From contig DAXQ01000032.1 in NCBI GenBank assembly GCA_002506485.1, forward strand, positions 1 to 28,579: a stretch of 28,579 nt of DNA, written 5' to 3'. Source of the DNA: Euryarchaeota archaeon UBA136. Its GTDB lineage: Archaea > Thermoplasmatota > Poseidoniia > MGIII > CG-Epi1. The position numbers and the translations under genes were made by a program. The notes under the pieces were generated by a model. It made no database searches, was not told the DNA's origin, and saw nothing but the letters and a program-made list of their open reading frames with translations. Shown here piece by piece: positions 1 to 7,189 of the stretch (positions are counted from its first letter, which is position 1; each line of letters starts with the position of its first letter).

Positions 1-778
1 TATTTCCTGTTAATTCCTTACCATCTGATATTCCGGGACCAACAGTCCAGTAACCAACCTCGGCTCCTGAATTACTGGTCACAACCGAAGTGAACTGATA
101 AGTATCCGTATTCCAACCTGTATTGGCTAGTGTGTAACCCCAAAGATAGGTATTACCCTGAAACATCTGGTTGTCACCCGTAGAAGATGCGGCATCACAG
201 GTTACAGTAGATGCATAGGCCTGACGAACTGTGAAGTCGATAGTTATAGTGTTTGTAGAATTGGATGAGGAAGAAGCTGGTGAAGTATCGGTCTCACAAT
301 CAGTACTTCCACAGTTAGTATTGTCACTACCTCTGAAAAACTTAGGATCCGATTTTCCATATACGCTCACAGTATTGGTGTCTCCTGCAGAGCAAACACC
401 GTCACAGAATACTACAAACTTTACAGTAGCAGAACCACCTTTTGACAATGATACCTGATTTCCAGATAACGGATTGTAATTGGTATCGAAGAAATATGTG
501 CTCCAAGCCACGCCACTAGCCCAACTAGAAACCAAATAAACTTGCATTGTCCTGTACGTCGTATCGGCACTTGTGAGTGTCAGAGTGGCTTCGACCCAAT
601 TATTACCACTACCATCATCCGCTAAAATATCCGAAGATGAGATATCAGACGATAACGTAACGGGAGATGCTGCTGCATCAACATTAGTAACCATGGTCCC
701 AGCAATTAACATTACGACTATTGCAAGTACGATAGAAACACTTCTTATGCTAGACTTAGATATACGGACTTCATCCAT
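1..778 (-). CDS. Secreted/surface protein of unknown function (5' part, runs off window)
   Basis: An uninterrupted reading frame of 259 codons runs from an ATG at 778 down to the window edge, so the C-terminus is missing. The N-terminus has a basic start (DEVRISKSSIRS), a hydrophobic core (VSIVLAIVVMLIAGTMV) and a likely signal peptidase site near VDA|AAS at residues 36-38. The mature part is rich in Ser, Thr, Asn and Gly with a few Cys, including two short cysteine pairs (CDGVC and CGSTDC). It looks beta-rich, like the Ig-like or CARDB-type modules of archaeal surface proteins, but I recognise no named family. A Shine-Dalgarno GAGGA lies 6 nt before the ATG and a TATA element further upstream. 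It is divergent from the sugar isomerase operon. Secretion is well supported; function is unknown. Confidence 0.8.
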   Translation of the reverse strand, partial: MDEVRISKSSIRSVSIVLAIVVMLIAGTMVTNVDAAASPVTLSSDISSSDILADDGSGNNWVEATLTLTSADTTYRTMQVYLVSSWASGVAWSTYFFDTNYNPLSGNQVSLSKGGSATVKFVVFCDGVCSAGDTNTVSVYGKSDPKFFRGSDNTNCGSTDCETDTSPASSSSNSTNTITIDFTVRQAYASTVTCDAASSTGDNQMFQGNTYLWGYTLANTGWNTDTYQFTSVVTSNSGAEVGYWTVGPGISDGKELTGN

Positions 779-826
779 TTTTATTCCTCATGTTCCTTGA
801 CAGAACACAGTCCTACACAAATCGGG

Positions 827-835
827 TAATAAAAA
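827..835 (-). promoter_or_regulatory. TATA-like promoter of the secreted protein gene
   Basis: Minus-strand TTTTTATTA centred near 831 would place the transcription start near 805, giving a leader of about 27 nt. That leader carries GAGGA at 789-785, 6 nt before the ATG, so this gene appears to use a Shine-Dalgarno. Confidence 0.45.
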
Positions 836-866
836 GACTTCCGATGATACAATTGAGACCTTTAGG

Positions 867-874
867 CTTATTAA
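867..874 (+). promoter_or_regulatory. TATA-like promoter of the isomerase–carS operon
   Basis: CTTATTAA lies about 31 nt before the ATG at 902 and only 19 nt before the alternative GTG at 890. The spacing favours the ATG as the start of a leaderless or nearly leaderless mRNA. Position-only evidence. Confidence 0.35.
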
Positions 875-901
875 CCAACAAATATAGAAGTGTACAGAAG
901 C

Positions 902-1837
902 ATGAATATTGAAGAGGATACCGAGAATTTTTTGAGGATGTGGAAGTCTGTAGACTTTGATTTATCAAACGTTAATAATAAACAGATAATAATCTCAGGA
1001 ATGGGAGGGTCTGGTATTGGCGGACAAATATTATCTGCAATTAGTGATACTGAAGGCTTTGCACAAATAACCTCTTGGAATAATTATAATCTTCCCAAAT
1101 GGACTACAAAGAATTGTTTCGTAATTTGCGTTTCCTATTCTGGCAATACTGCTGAAACTTTATCGGCAGCCAAAGCGGCTTTAGAGATTGGCTGTGATTT
1201 AGAAATTATTACTACTGGCGGTAAATTAGTGACTCTAGCAAAAGACAACAACCTCCATACAACTAAAATAGAAAAAGGACATCAACCGAGAGCTGCACTT
1301 CCTCTGCTTTTGAAAGCATTAATCTGTAGAATTGGTCTACCGAATCTTGAAGAACAAATTAATGAAGTTAATCGTTTTACATTACCTATTGATAAGGCTA
1401 AAAACATAGCTTCTCAACTAAAAGGATCAATTCCTTGCATATATTCCAGTGACCTGATGAACCCAGTAGCATACAGATGGAGATGTCAGATAGAAGAAAA
1501 TGCAAAACAACTGGCATTTAATCATCAAATACCTGAAATGAATCATAATGAAATCGTTGGTTGGACCCTACCTAATAATCAAATGTCTGTGATTCTAATT
1601 CGAGACTGTAATGAAAAAGCACAAATCAAGAATAGATTTGAAGCTACCAAAAACGTTGCTTGGGATGAATTAGAAATTGTTGAATGTGTAGCAGAGGGAA
1701 AAACACCTTTGGCAAGAATGATAAGTATGATAATTTTGGGAGATTTAGTTTCAATTGAATTAGCGAAATTAAACAATGTAGATCCGACTCCTGTCGAGGT
1801 AATTGAAAACTTGAAAACTGAACTGGACGGAAAGTAA
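902..1837 (+). CDS. Bifunctional phosphoglucose/phosphomannose isomerase
   Basis: This SIS-fold isomerase interconverts glucose-6-P or mannose-6-P with fructose-6-P, feeding glycolysis/gluconeogenesis and mannose-containing glycans. The glycine-rich motif GMGGSGIGG lies near residues 33-41 and the sugar-phosphate loop SYSGNTAET near 78-86. Downstream, ENAKQLAFNHQIPEMNHNEI is the typical active-site region with the conserved NHNEI. The length of 311 residues matches the archaeal/bacterial bifunctional family rather than the much longer classical PGI. A GTG at 890 would add four residues (V/M-YRS); I prefer the ATG at 902 because of codon and promoter spacing. The TAA stop overlaps the ATG of carS by one base (TAATG), so the two are translationally coupled. 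The gene is noticeably AT-rich. Confidence 0.9.
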   Translation: MNIEEDTENFLRMWKSVDFDLSNVNNKQIIISGMGGSGIGGQILSAISDTEGFAQITSWNNYNLPKWTTKNCFVICVSYSGNTAETLSAAKAALEIGCDLEIITTGGKLVTLAKDNNLHTTKIEKGHQPRAALPLLLKALICRIGLPNLEEQINEVNRFTLPIDKAKNIASQLKGSIPCIYSSDLMNPVAYRWRCQIEENAKQLAFNHQIPEMNHNEIVGWTLPNNQMSVILIRDCNEKAQIKNRFEATKNVAWDELEIVECVAEGKTPLARMISMIILGDLVSIELAKLNNVDPTPVEVIENLKTELDGK

Positions 1838-2421
1838 TGAATCTGGAGGATTACTCCTTTGTTCAAAGTTTTTTCATAGTCCTATGGATAATGATGCCCG
1901 CATACTTGGCCAACACAATTGCTGTTGTCACAGGCGGGCGATTCCCAATCGATCAAGGTAAAAAAATGGGAGATCGGAACCGAATTCTGGGAGACGGAAA
2001 AACTTGGAGTGGACTTCTAGGAGGGACTATAGGAGGAATTGCTGTAGGATACTTACAACTGAACTTTGGAAACTCTATTATTGATGGTATAGCTGGGACA
2101 AATAACGAAACCTTCTGGGGAGATACACCCTTTCTAATTTTCTTTCTTTTGGCTTTTGGAGCATTATTTGGGGATTTGACTGCATCGTTCTTTAAACGTA
2201 GACAGAATCTGAATCGAGGTGACAAATATCCTCTATTAGATATGTACGACTTTATTGTCATGTCCTTGCTCCTGACACTGATTCTAGGAGGGGGCTGGTT
2301 GCAGACCTGGATTCTTGATGGAATTGTGCCCCTGTTTACTTTACTGATTGCAACCCCAATCCTTCACCGAGGAGTTAACATTATCGGATTCAAGATAGGT
2401 TTGAAGAACGAACCCTGGTAA
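1837..2421 (+). CDS. carS: CDP-archaeol synthase (CarS, DUF46 family)
   Basis: CarS is an integral membrane CTP:2,3-di-O-geranylgeranylglycerol-1-phosphate cytidylyltransferase. It makes the CDP-activated archaeal lipid core from which polar head groups are added. The 194-residue protein has the family pattern: an N-terminal helix ending MMPAYLANTIAV, the cytoplasmic loop GGRFPIDQGK, then RILGDGKTWSG followed by a Gly-rich helix, and later GDLTASFFKRR with the membrane-adjacent basic cluster. Five or so membrane segments are visible. It overlaps the isomerase stop by one base. Its stop codon directly abuts the stop of the convergent SRP19 gene with no base between. The pairing with a sugar isomerase has no obvious pathway logic. 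Confidence 0.93.
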   Translation: MNLEDYSFVQSFFIVLWIMMPAYLANTIAVVTGGRFPIDQGKKMGDRNRILGDGKTWSGLLGGTIGGIAVGYLQLNFGNSIIDGIAGTNNETFWGDTPFLIFFLLAFGALFGDLTASFFKRRQNLNRGDKYPLLDMYDFIVMSLLLTLILGGGWLQTWILDGIVPLFTLLIATPILHRGVNIIGFKIGLKNEPW

Positions 2422-2709
2422 CTAATCTGTTTTTCGGAGGTCTTTGAGACCCTGCCCAATGCTATGTAAAAGAGATGTCTTACTTCCATCATAATTCACT
2501 TTCAGACTTCCTGAATTGGAGACCCAATTGCCTGAGTAAGATTTTTCACTCTTTTCAACGCTGGTTACTAAAGGTTTGCTAACTATAAAGAGTTCATCAG
2601 TGGTCGGTTTCTTTACAGATTGAGTGAGTGGGACCTTACGGCCCTGAGAACGTTTTAAATTAAAATCAAAATATTCCGGATATATTACTAAAGGTCGCCT
2701 TTCTGACAT
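2422..2709 (-). CDS. srp19: Signal recognition particle subunit SRP19
   Basis: SRP19 binds helices 6 and 8 of archaeal 7S SRP RNA and prepares it for SRP54, which targets membrane and secreted proteins. The 95-residue protein has the family opening with VIYPEYFDFNLKRSQGRKVP, and the central KPTTDEL segment is also typical of SRP19. Length fits archaeal SRP19 (about 90-100). The ATG at 2709 overlaps the S8e stop (TGATG), so it is translated in coupling with S8e, a common archaeal neighbourhood. It ends tail-to-tail with carS. Confidence 0.92.
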   Translation of the reverse strand: MSERRPLVIYPEYFDFNLKRSQGRKVPLTQSVKKPTTDELFIVSKPLVTSVEKSEKSYSGNWVSNSGSLKVNYDGSKTSLLHSIGQGLKDLRKTD

Positions 2710-3092
2710 CAGTCGGCCACAAGAACCGCATTGACAACTCCATGCTGCCCAGGTCTGGAAGTCACTTTGGCTTTACCTTTCTCAGTCTCGATAATAGATC
2801 CCTTGGTTATTATATTCTGTCTAACATAGTTTGGATTGGCACTATTCTCAACAACCTCTATGATTTTAGAAGACGAGCTCTTGCCAGATTTTGGATCGGT
2901 AATTGACACATATTCTGCTCTTAATAAACGATTCTTACGTCTGCCACCACGTGCACGTGCCGTTTTCTTCGTTGTACCTCCAACCTTAACTTCTTGTAAC
3001 TCCCTTCCAATCTCGAATCTCTTTTTTCCTCTATGAAGTGATAAACGTCCACCCGTTGACTTGCGTTTTGCTCTTCCTTGCCAAAGTGCCAT
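2709..3092 (-). CDS. rps8e: Small ribosomal subunit protein eS8
   Basis: S8e is an archaeal/eukaryotic 30S protein. The 127-residue product begins MALWQGRAKRKSTGGR, the hallmark N-terminus, followed by a basic RNA-binding body (RARGGRRKNRLLRAE) and the C-terminal NAVLVAD-type end. The reading frame stays open upstream to 3263, but homology starts at the ATG at 3092, and the extra 57 codons include promoter sequence and overlap gfcR on the other strand, so I reject the longer form. The TATA element lies about 32 nt before the ATG. The stop overlaps the SRP19 start. Confidence 0.95.
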   Translation of the reverse strand: MALWQGRAKRKSTGGRLSLHRGKKRFEIGRELQEVKVGGTTKKTARARGGRRKNRLLRAEYVSITDPKSGKSSSSKIIEVVENSANPNYVRQNIITKGSIIETEKGKAKVTSRPGQHGVVNAVLVAD

Positions 3093-3120
3093 GCTACAAA
3101 CCTGCGTCACAAGAGTGTTG

Positions 3121-3127
3121 TATATAA
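3121..3127 (-). promoter_or_regulatory. TATA box of the S8e–SRP19 operon
   Basis: Minus-strand TTATATA centred at 3124 lies 32 nt before the S8e ATG, putting the transcription start within about 6 nt of the start codon. It sits in the 112-nt divergent intergenic region shared with gfcR. Confidence 0.55.
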
Positions 3128-3174
3128 GATTTGATACAGACGTCGTTATGAAAATATATAAACCCGTAGGTAAA

Positions 3175-3183
3175 CTTAAATAA
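3175..3183 (+). promoter_or_regulatory. TATA box of the gfcR–lysS operon
   Basis: CTTAAATAA centred at 3179 is 26 nt before the ATG at 3205, the spacing expected for a leaderless transcript. Another AT-rich run (AAAATATATAAA at 3151) could be a secondary element. Confidence 0.5.
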
Positions 3184-3204
3184 GAATAACCAGAATTCAT
3201 AAGC

Positions 3205-3804
3205 ATGTCCGTAGAGAAGATGGCAGCAAAGGCCACAGAACTCAAGGAGAAAGGGCAAAGCAATAGAGAAATCTCTCAGGAAATGCACCTTTCTCAGGCA
3301 ACCGTGGAATGGCTATTGGCAAAGCAAGCCTCGAAAAACTTTGACGAGGCGCCTCCTCCTGATGTCAAAGTAGGATGGAGAACGATTGGAGTGTCAGGAT
3401 CCAGAATACAGGCTATAGCCGAGATAATGGCTGACGTAATTCTTGAGGAACAGGATAACATAGGATTCGAACTGGACATGGTGGCAGGAGTAACAAATAA
3501 TGGGGTTCCTCTAGCAACTGTAGTCTCTGATCTATTAGGTATTGATTTTGGAATGATAAGACCCAGTCGTGAGGGAACGCAAATCAATTATGCCTCTAAC
3601 TATGCGGGCTTGAAGGGAAAAAATGTAGTCCTTATAGATGACGTTGTAAGTTCTGGATCAACCGCTAAAGAAGTGATTGAATTTGTCAGAGCAAGAAAAG
3701 GTGTACCTGTTCTAGCGGTGGTTCTAATAAATAAAAAGGCTGAAAACAAAATAGATGACGTCCCACTCAGGGCGTTAATAAGGGCTAGACCGGTAAGAAC
3801 TTAA
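3205..3804 (+). CDS. gfcR: GfcR-type transcription regulator (HTH + orotate PRTase-like)
   Basis: Archaea-specific regulators of this family join an N-terminal helix-turn-helix to a type I phosphoribosyltransferase fold; the haloarchaeal GfcR activates glycolytic genes. Here residues 1-40 carry the HTH (NREISQEMHLSQATVEWLL) and residues about 60-199 the PRTase domain, with the PRPP loop VVLIDDVVSSGSTAKE near 141-156. The loop is intact, so ligand binding is plausible. Length 199 is typical. It is divergent from S8e and its TAA overlaps the ATG of lysS by one base. Family assignment is firm; target genes in this organism are unknown, though the nearby phosphoglucose isomerase is an obvious candidate by pathway. 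Confidence 0.88.
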   Translation: MSVEKMAAKATELKEKGQSNREISQEMHLSQATVEWLLAKQASKNFDEAPPPDVKVGWRTIGVSGSRIQAIAEIMADVILEEQDNIGFELDMVAGVTNNGVPLATVVSDLLGIDFGMIRPSREGTQINYASNYAGLKGKNVVLIDDVVSSGSTAKEVIEFVRARKGVPVLAVVLINKKAENKIDDVPLRALIRARPVRT

Positions 3805-5327
3805 TGCACTGGGCAGACGTAGTCGCAGAAAAGTTATTAGAATCTGGAAGTGAGCATGTCATCTCCTCGGGGATAACACCTTCGGGCCCAATACATCTTG
3901 GTAGCATGAGGGAGATTCTGACAGCAGATGCGATTGTTAAGGCTGTAAATGACAAAGGTGGAAAAGCTAGGCTCCTGTACGTTGCAGATAATGCAGATCC
4001 GCTCCGTAAGGTCTATCCTTTTCTGGATGAGGGAAAATACAAGGAACTAGTTGGTTTTCCTTTAGCCGAGATTCCTGCACCCAAAGGTGATGAAAGCTAT
4101 GACCAGTATTTCCTAAGACCTTTCTTTGAGGCATTAGAAAGAGTCGGGGTTTACCCAGAAGTAGTAAATAACTACCAATTTTATAAAGAGGGAAAATTCG
4201 AAGAATGCACGAAAAGGATAATCGACCAGACGGAAACTGCTAGAAAAATTCTTGAAACTGTTTCAGGGAGACAACTACCTAAAAACTGGTTTCCTTGGAC
4301 CTTCAAAAACAATGATGGAAGACTGTGCACAGGTAAAGTAACTAAATATGATTGGCCTTACGTCACCTTTGAAAACGATAATGGTGAAGAGGTTACCAAC
4401 AATATGGCCAAGGGTGAGGGTAAACTACCTTGGAGACTTGATTGGCCCTCAAAATGGAAAGTTCTGGAAGTGACATTTGAAGCATTTGGAAAGGACCATG
4501 CGACCAAGGGAGGAAGCTACGACACTGGTAAAGAAATAATTGAGAAGATCCTAGGAAGTAAGGTCCCACATCACATAGTGTATGAATGGATTAATCTAAA
4601 AGGAAAAGGAGCTATGCATTCCTCTACTGGATTAGCAATACCTGCTGAGGAAATGCTAAGAATGGCGCCACCCGAAGTGATAAGATGGCTCATAATGCAG
4701 CCTCAGCCCAACCGCCATATTGACTTTGATCCAGGACTAGGATTGCTCAATTCAGTTGACAAATACGATAGAACTGAGAAGGATTTCTATGACAAGAAAT
4801 TAGAAGAGAATTCTGCCAGAGCTTTTGAATTGAGCCAGATTGAATCTCTATCGAAAAACAAACCCCAAGTGTTGCCATATAGACATTTAGTGACTCTAAC
4901 ACAATCAAAGGATGGAAACGATGAGATTATTGCGACGCTTAGAAGAACGGGATACATCGATAAGCTAGATAGAAACGGACGAAAGAGACTGGAAACCCGC
5001 ACGAAGTGTATTGAAGAATGGCTTGAAAAACACGCTCCTGAAAGTGTTAAGTTTGTAATTCAAAAAGAACCGCCTAAGATTGAATTCAATAAAGAGGACC
5101 TGAAGCGGATTAATCAACTGAGGGAAAAGATGAGCGAAGTAGGATGGACGCCAGACGAAATCCATGATTCCTTCTATGAACTTCAGGAAGCAAGCAAAAC
5201 CCCTGCTAAAGAGTACTTCAGAATTATGTACAGTGTCATACTTGGGAAGGAGAAAGGACCGCGATTAGGTTTCTTTCTGGCGACTATGGAAAGGGACTTC
5301 GTTACAGAAAGACTGGGTACCTACTAA
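3804..5327 (+). CDS. lysS: Lysyl-tRNA synthetase, class I
   Basis: This archaeal-type class I LysRS charges tRNA-Lys and is unrelated to the class II enzyme of most bacteria and eukaryotes. The Rossmann signature is visible as SGITPSGPIHLGSMRE around residues 22-37 (HIGH-like HLGS), followed by YVADNADPLRKVYPFL. The second signature (KMSKS position) reads KGAMHSSTG near residues 268-276, a diverged version. The segment NRHIDFDPGLGLLNSVDKYDR that follows is typical of the family. The C-terminal alpha-helical anticodon-binding part is complete. Length 507 is normal. Translation is coupled to gfcR through TAATG. Confidence 0.94.
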   Translation: MHWADVVAEKLLESGSEHVISSGITPSGPIHLGSMREILTADAIVKAVNDKGGKARLLYVADNADPLRKVYPFLDEGKYKELVGFPLAEIPAPKGDESYDQYFLRPFFEALERVGVYPEVVNNYQFYKEGKFEECTKRIIDQTETARKILETVSGRQLPKNWFPWTFKNNDGRLCTGKVTKYDWPYVTFENDNGEEVTNNMAKGEGKLPWRLDWPSKWKVLEVTFEAFGKDHATKGGSYDTGKEIIEKILGSKVPHHIVYEWINLKGKGAMHSSTGLAIPAEEMLRMAPPEVIRWLIMQPQPNRHIDFDPGLGLLNSVDKYDRTEKDFYDKKLEENSARAFELSQIESLSKNKPQVLPYRHLVTLTQSKDGNDEIIATLRRTGYIDKLDRNGRKRLETRTKCIEEWLEKHAPESVKFVIQKEPPKIEFNKEDLKRINQLREKMSEVGWTPDEIHDSFYELQEASKTPAKEYFRIMYSVILGKEKGPRLGFFLATMERDFVTERLGTY

Positions 5328-5337
5328 GATACCAAAC

Positions 5338-5346
5338 TGTATTAAC
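5338..5346 (+). promoter_or_regulatory. TATA-like promoter of ftcD
   Basis: TGTATTAAC centred at 5342 lies 25 nt before the GTG start at 5367, which fits a leaderless transcript. The 39-nt gap after lysS holds no clear Shine-Dalgarno. Confidence 0.4.
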
Positions 5347-5366
5347 AGCCCAATTTGTAAACTACC

Positions 5367-7187
5367 GTGAATCAACTCGTAGAATGTGTACCCAACTTCT
5401 CCGAAGGTCGAGACAAAGACAAGATAAAACAAATAACAGACTCCATAGAAAAAATATCCGGTGTCGAATTGCTTGATGTGGACATTGGTTCAGATACTAA
5501 CCGAACCGTTGTAACTTTCATTGGTTCACCAAGCAGAGTTGAGGAAGCTGCCTTTCAGGCTGTAAAGAAAGCCTCAGAAATAATCGATATGAGAAAACAT
5601 GGGGGTGCACATCCACGAATGGGAGCGACTGATGTATGTCCCTTTGTCCCAGTCTCAGATATATCCATGGAGGATTGTGTCAATATTGCCAATAAAGTAG
5701 GTAAAAGAATTGGAGGGGAACTAGAGATACCGGTTTATCTTTACGAAAATGCCGCCACAACTGACCAGAGGAAAAATCTAGCTAGTGTGAGGGCTGGAGA
5801 ATATGAAGGATTAAAGGAAAAACTAGGCGAGGAAAACTGGAAACCGGATTATGGTAGCACAAAATTCAATGCCAGATCGGGAGCAATTGCGGTGGGAGCC
5901 AGAGAATTCCTGATTGCTTACAATATCAATTTGAATACGACTGACAGAACCTATGCAAACGAAATCGCATACGAAATCCGGGAAAGAGGCCGTTGGAAAC
6001 GAACTGGAAACATAGAACCTTTCTACTACAAAGGAGATGTAGTACACTTCGAAGAAGGAAAATATCCCGATGGAAACAGTGACTTTGTTGGTTCCAGCCT
6101 AGATGAACTGGCCAAACACTACAAAGAAACGACTGGGAAGGATCTAAGAGAAAGATATCTTTCATTAGGACTTGACCCAAATAACCTGATTGGCAAACCC
6201 GTTTACAAAGATGGGAAATTCACGAATGTGAAGGGGCTGGGTTGGGTAATACCCGAATATAATAGAGCTCAAATCAGTATGAATCTCACAAACTATAAGA
6301 TTGCACCTATACACCATATCTTCGACGCGGCTTGTGAAGAGGCCAAGAAGAGAGGACTCAGGGTCACAGGCTCTGAAATTGTTGGCCTTATTCCATATGA
6401 TGCCATGAAAATGGCAGCTGAACACTATCTCCTGAAAATGCACAAGTCATCTGGACTTCCAGTACCTGATCTAATGAATGTTGTGGTACAGAGCCTAGGC
6501 TTATGCGACGTTGGTGATTTTAACCCCAAGGACAAGGTGTTGGGCATGCCTAAGGTTGACGGGGATTTAGCAAACCGAGTTACGTTCGACTTCGTTGATG
6601 AGGTTTCAAGGGACTCGCCGGCACCTGGTGGAGGTTCTGTAGCTGCATTATCTGGTGCACTAGGAGCTGCTCTTGGAACTATGGTAGCCAATCTGAGTAC
6701 CAGTAAAGCTGGATTCGAAGACCAGAAAGAAAGATTGAACCAGATTGCCAGTAAAGGACAGGCTGTAAAGGATGCATTAATCAAGGCGATTGACGATGAT
6801 ACTAGTGCATTTGATCAAGTGATAAAAGCCATGAGAATGCCAAAAGATACTGATACAGACAAAAAAAGTAGAGAAACCGCAATGCAGGAGGGTTACAAGA
6901 TTGCAACCCAAGTTCCACTTGAAACTGTAAAACATTGCAGAGATGCACTACAGATATGTTCTGAGATATCGAAATTGATGGATGATGGAATGGCCAGTGA
7001 TGTGGGTTCTGGAGCACTAATGGCAAATGCAGGAGCTAAAGCCGCGGCGTATAATGTTAGGATTAATCTAAAAAGCATTAAGAATGAAAAATTCTGCAAA
7101 ACCACTGGAAACGAACTCGGGAAACTGATCGGTGAATGTAACCTGTTGACTGAATCAGTCACAAAAAATGTCGATAAAACGCTATAA
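5367..7187 (+). CDS. ftcD: Bifunctional glutamate formiminotransferase / formimino-THF cyclodeaminase
   Basis: FtcD transfers the formimino group from N-formimino-glutamate (histidine breakdown) to tetrahydrofolate, then releases ammonia to give 5,10-methenyl-THF. The GTG start gives MNQLVECVPNFSEGRD, the exact family N-terminus. The transferase half spans about 1-330 with MRKHGGAHPRMGATDVCPF at 75-93, in which His82 matches the catalytic histidine of the mammalian enzyme. The cyclodeaminase half begins near 400 and contains DSPAPGGGSVAALSGALGAA around 416-435 with the PGGGS folate-binding motif. The protein is 606 residues, longer than mammalian FTCD (541), partly through an extra segment near 235-300. 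No other hut genes are in the window. It ends 2 nt before the convergent protease stop. Confidence 0.93.
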   Translation: MNQLVECVPNFSEGRDKDKIKQITDSIEKISGVELLDVDIGSDTNRTVVTFIGSPSRVEEAAFQAVKKASEIIDMRKHGGAHPRMGATDVCPFVPVSDISMEDCVNIANKVGKRIGGELEIPVYLYENAATTDQRKNLASVRAGEYEGLKEKLGEENWKPDYGSTKFNARSGAIAVGAREFLIAYNINLNTTDRTYANEIAYEIRERGRWKRTGNIEPFYYKGDVVHFEEGKYPDGNSDFVGSSLDELAKHYKETTGKDLRERYLSLGLDPNNLIGKPVYKDGKFTNVKGLGWVIPEYNRAQISMNLTNYKIAPIHHIFDAACEEAKKRGLRVTGSEIVGLIPYDAMKMAAEHYLLKMHKSSGLPVPDLMNVVVQSLGLCDVGDFNPKDKVLGMPKVDGDLANRVTFDFVDEVSRDSPAPGGGSVAALSGALGAALGTMVANLSTSKAGFEDQKERLNQIASKGQAVKDALIKAIDDDTSAFDQVIKAMRMPKDTDTDKKSRETAMQEGYKIATQVPLETVKHCRDALQICSEISKLMDDGMASDVGSGALMANAGAKAAAYNVRINLKSIKNEKFCKTTGNELGKLIGECNLLTESVTKNVDKTL

Positions 7188-7189
7188 TT

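Noticed and set aside
573..800. Plus-strand open frame opposite the start of the secreted protein
   Set aside because: It is the mirror of a signal-peptide-bearing gene on the other strand and encodes no recognisable domain.
3093..3263. 57-codon N-terminal extension of S8e
   Set aside because: S8e homology begins exactly at MALWQGRAKRK; the extension covers the promoter and part of gfcR.
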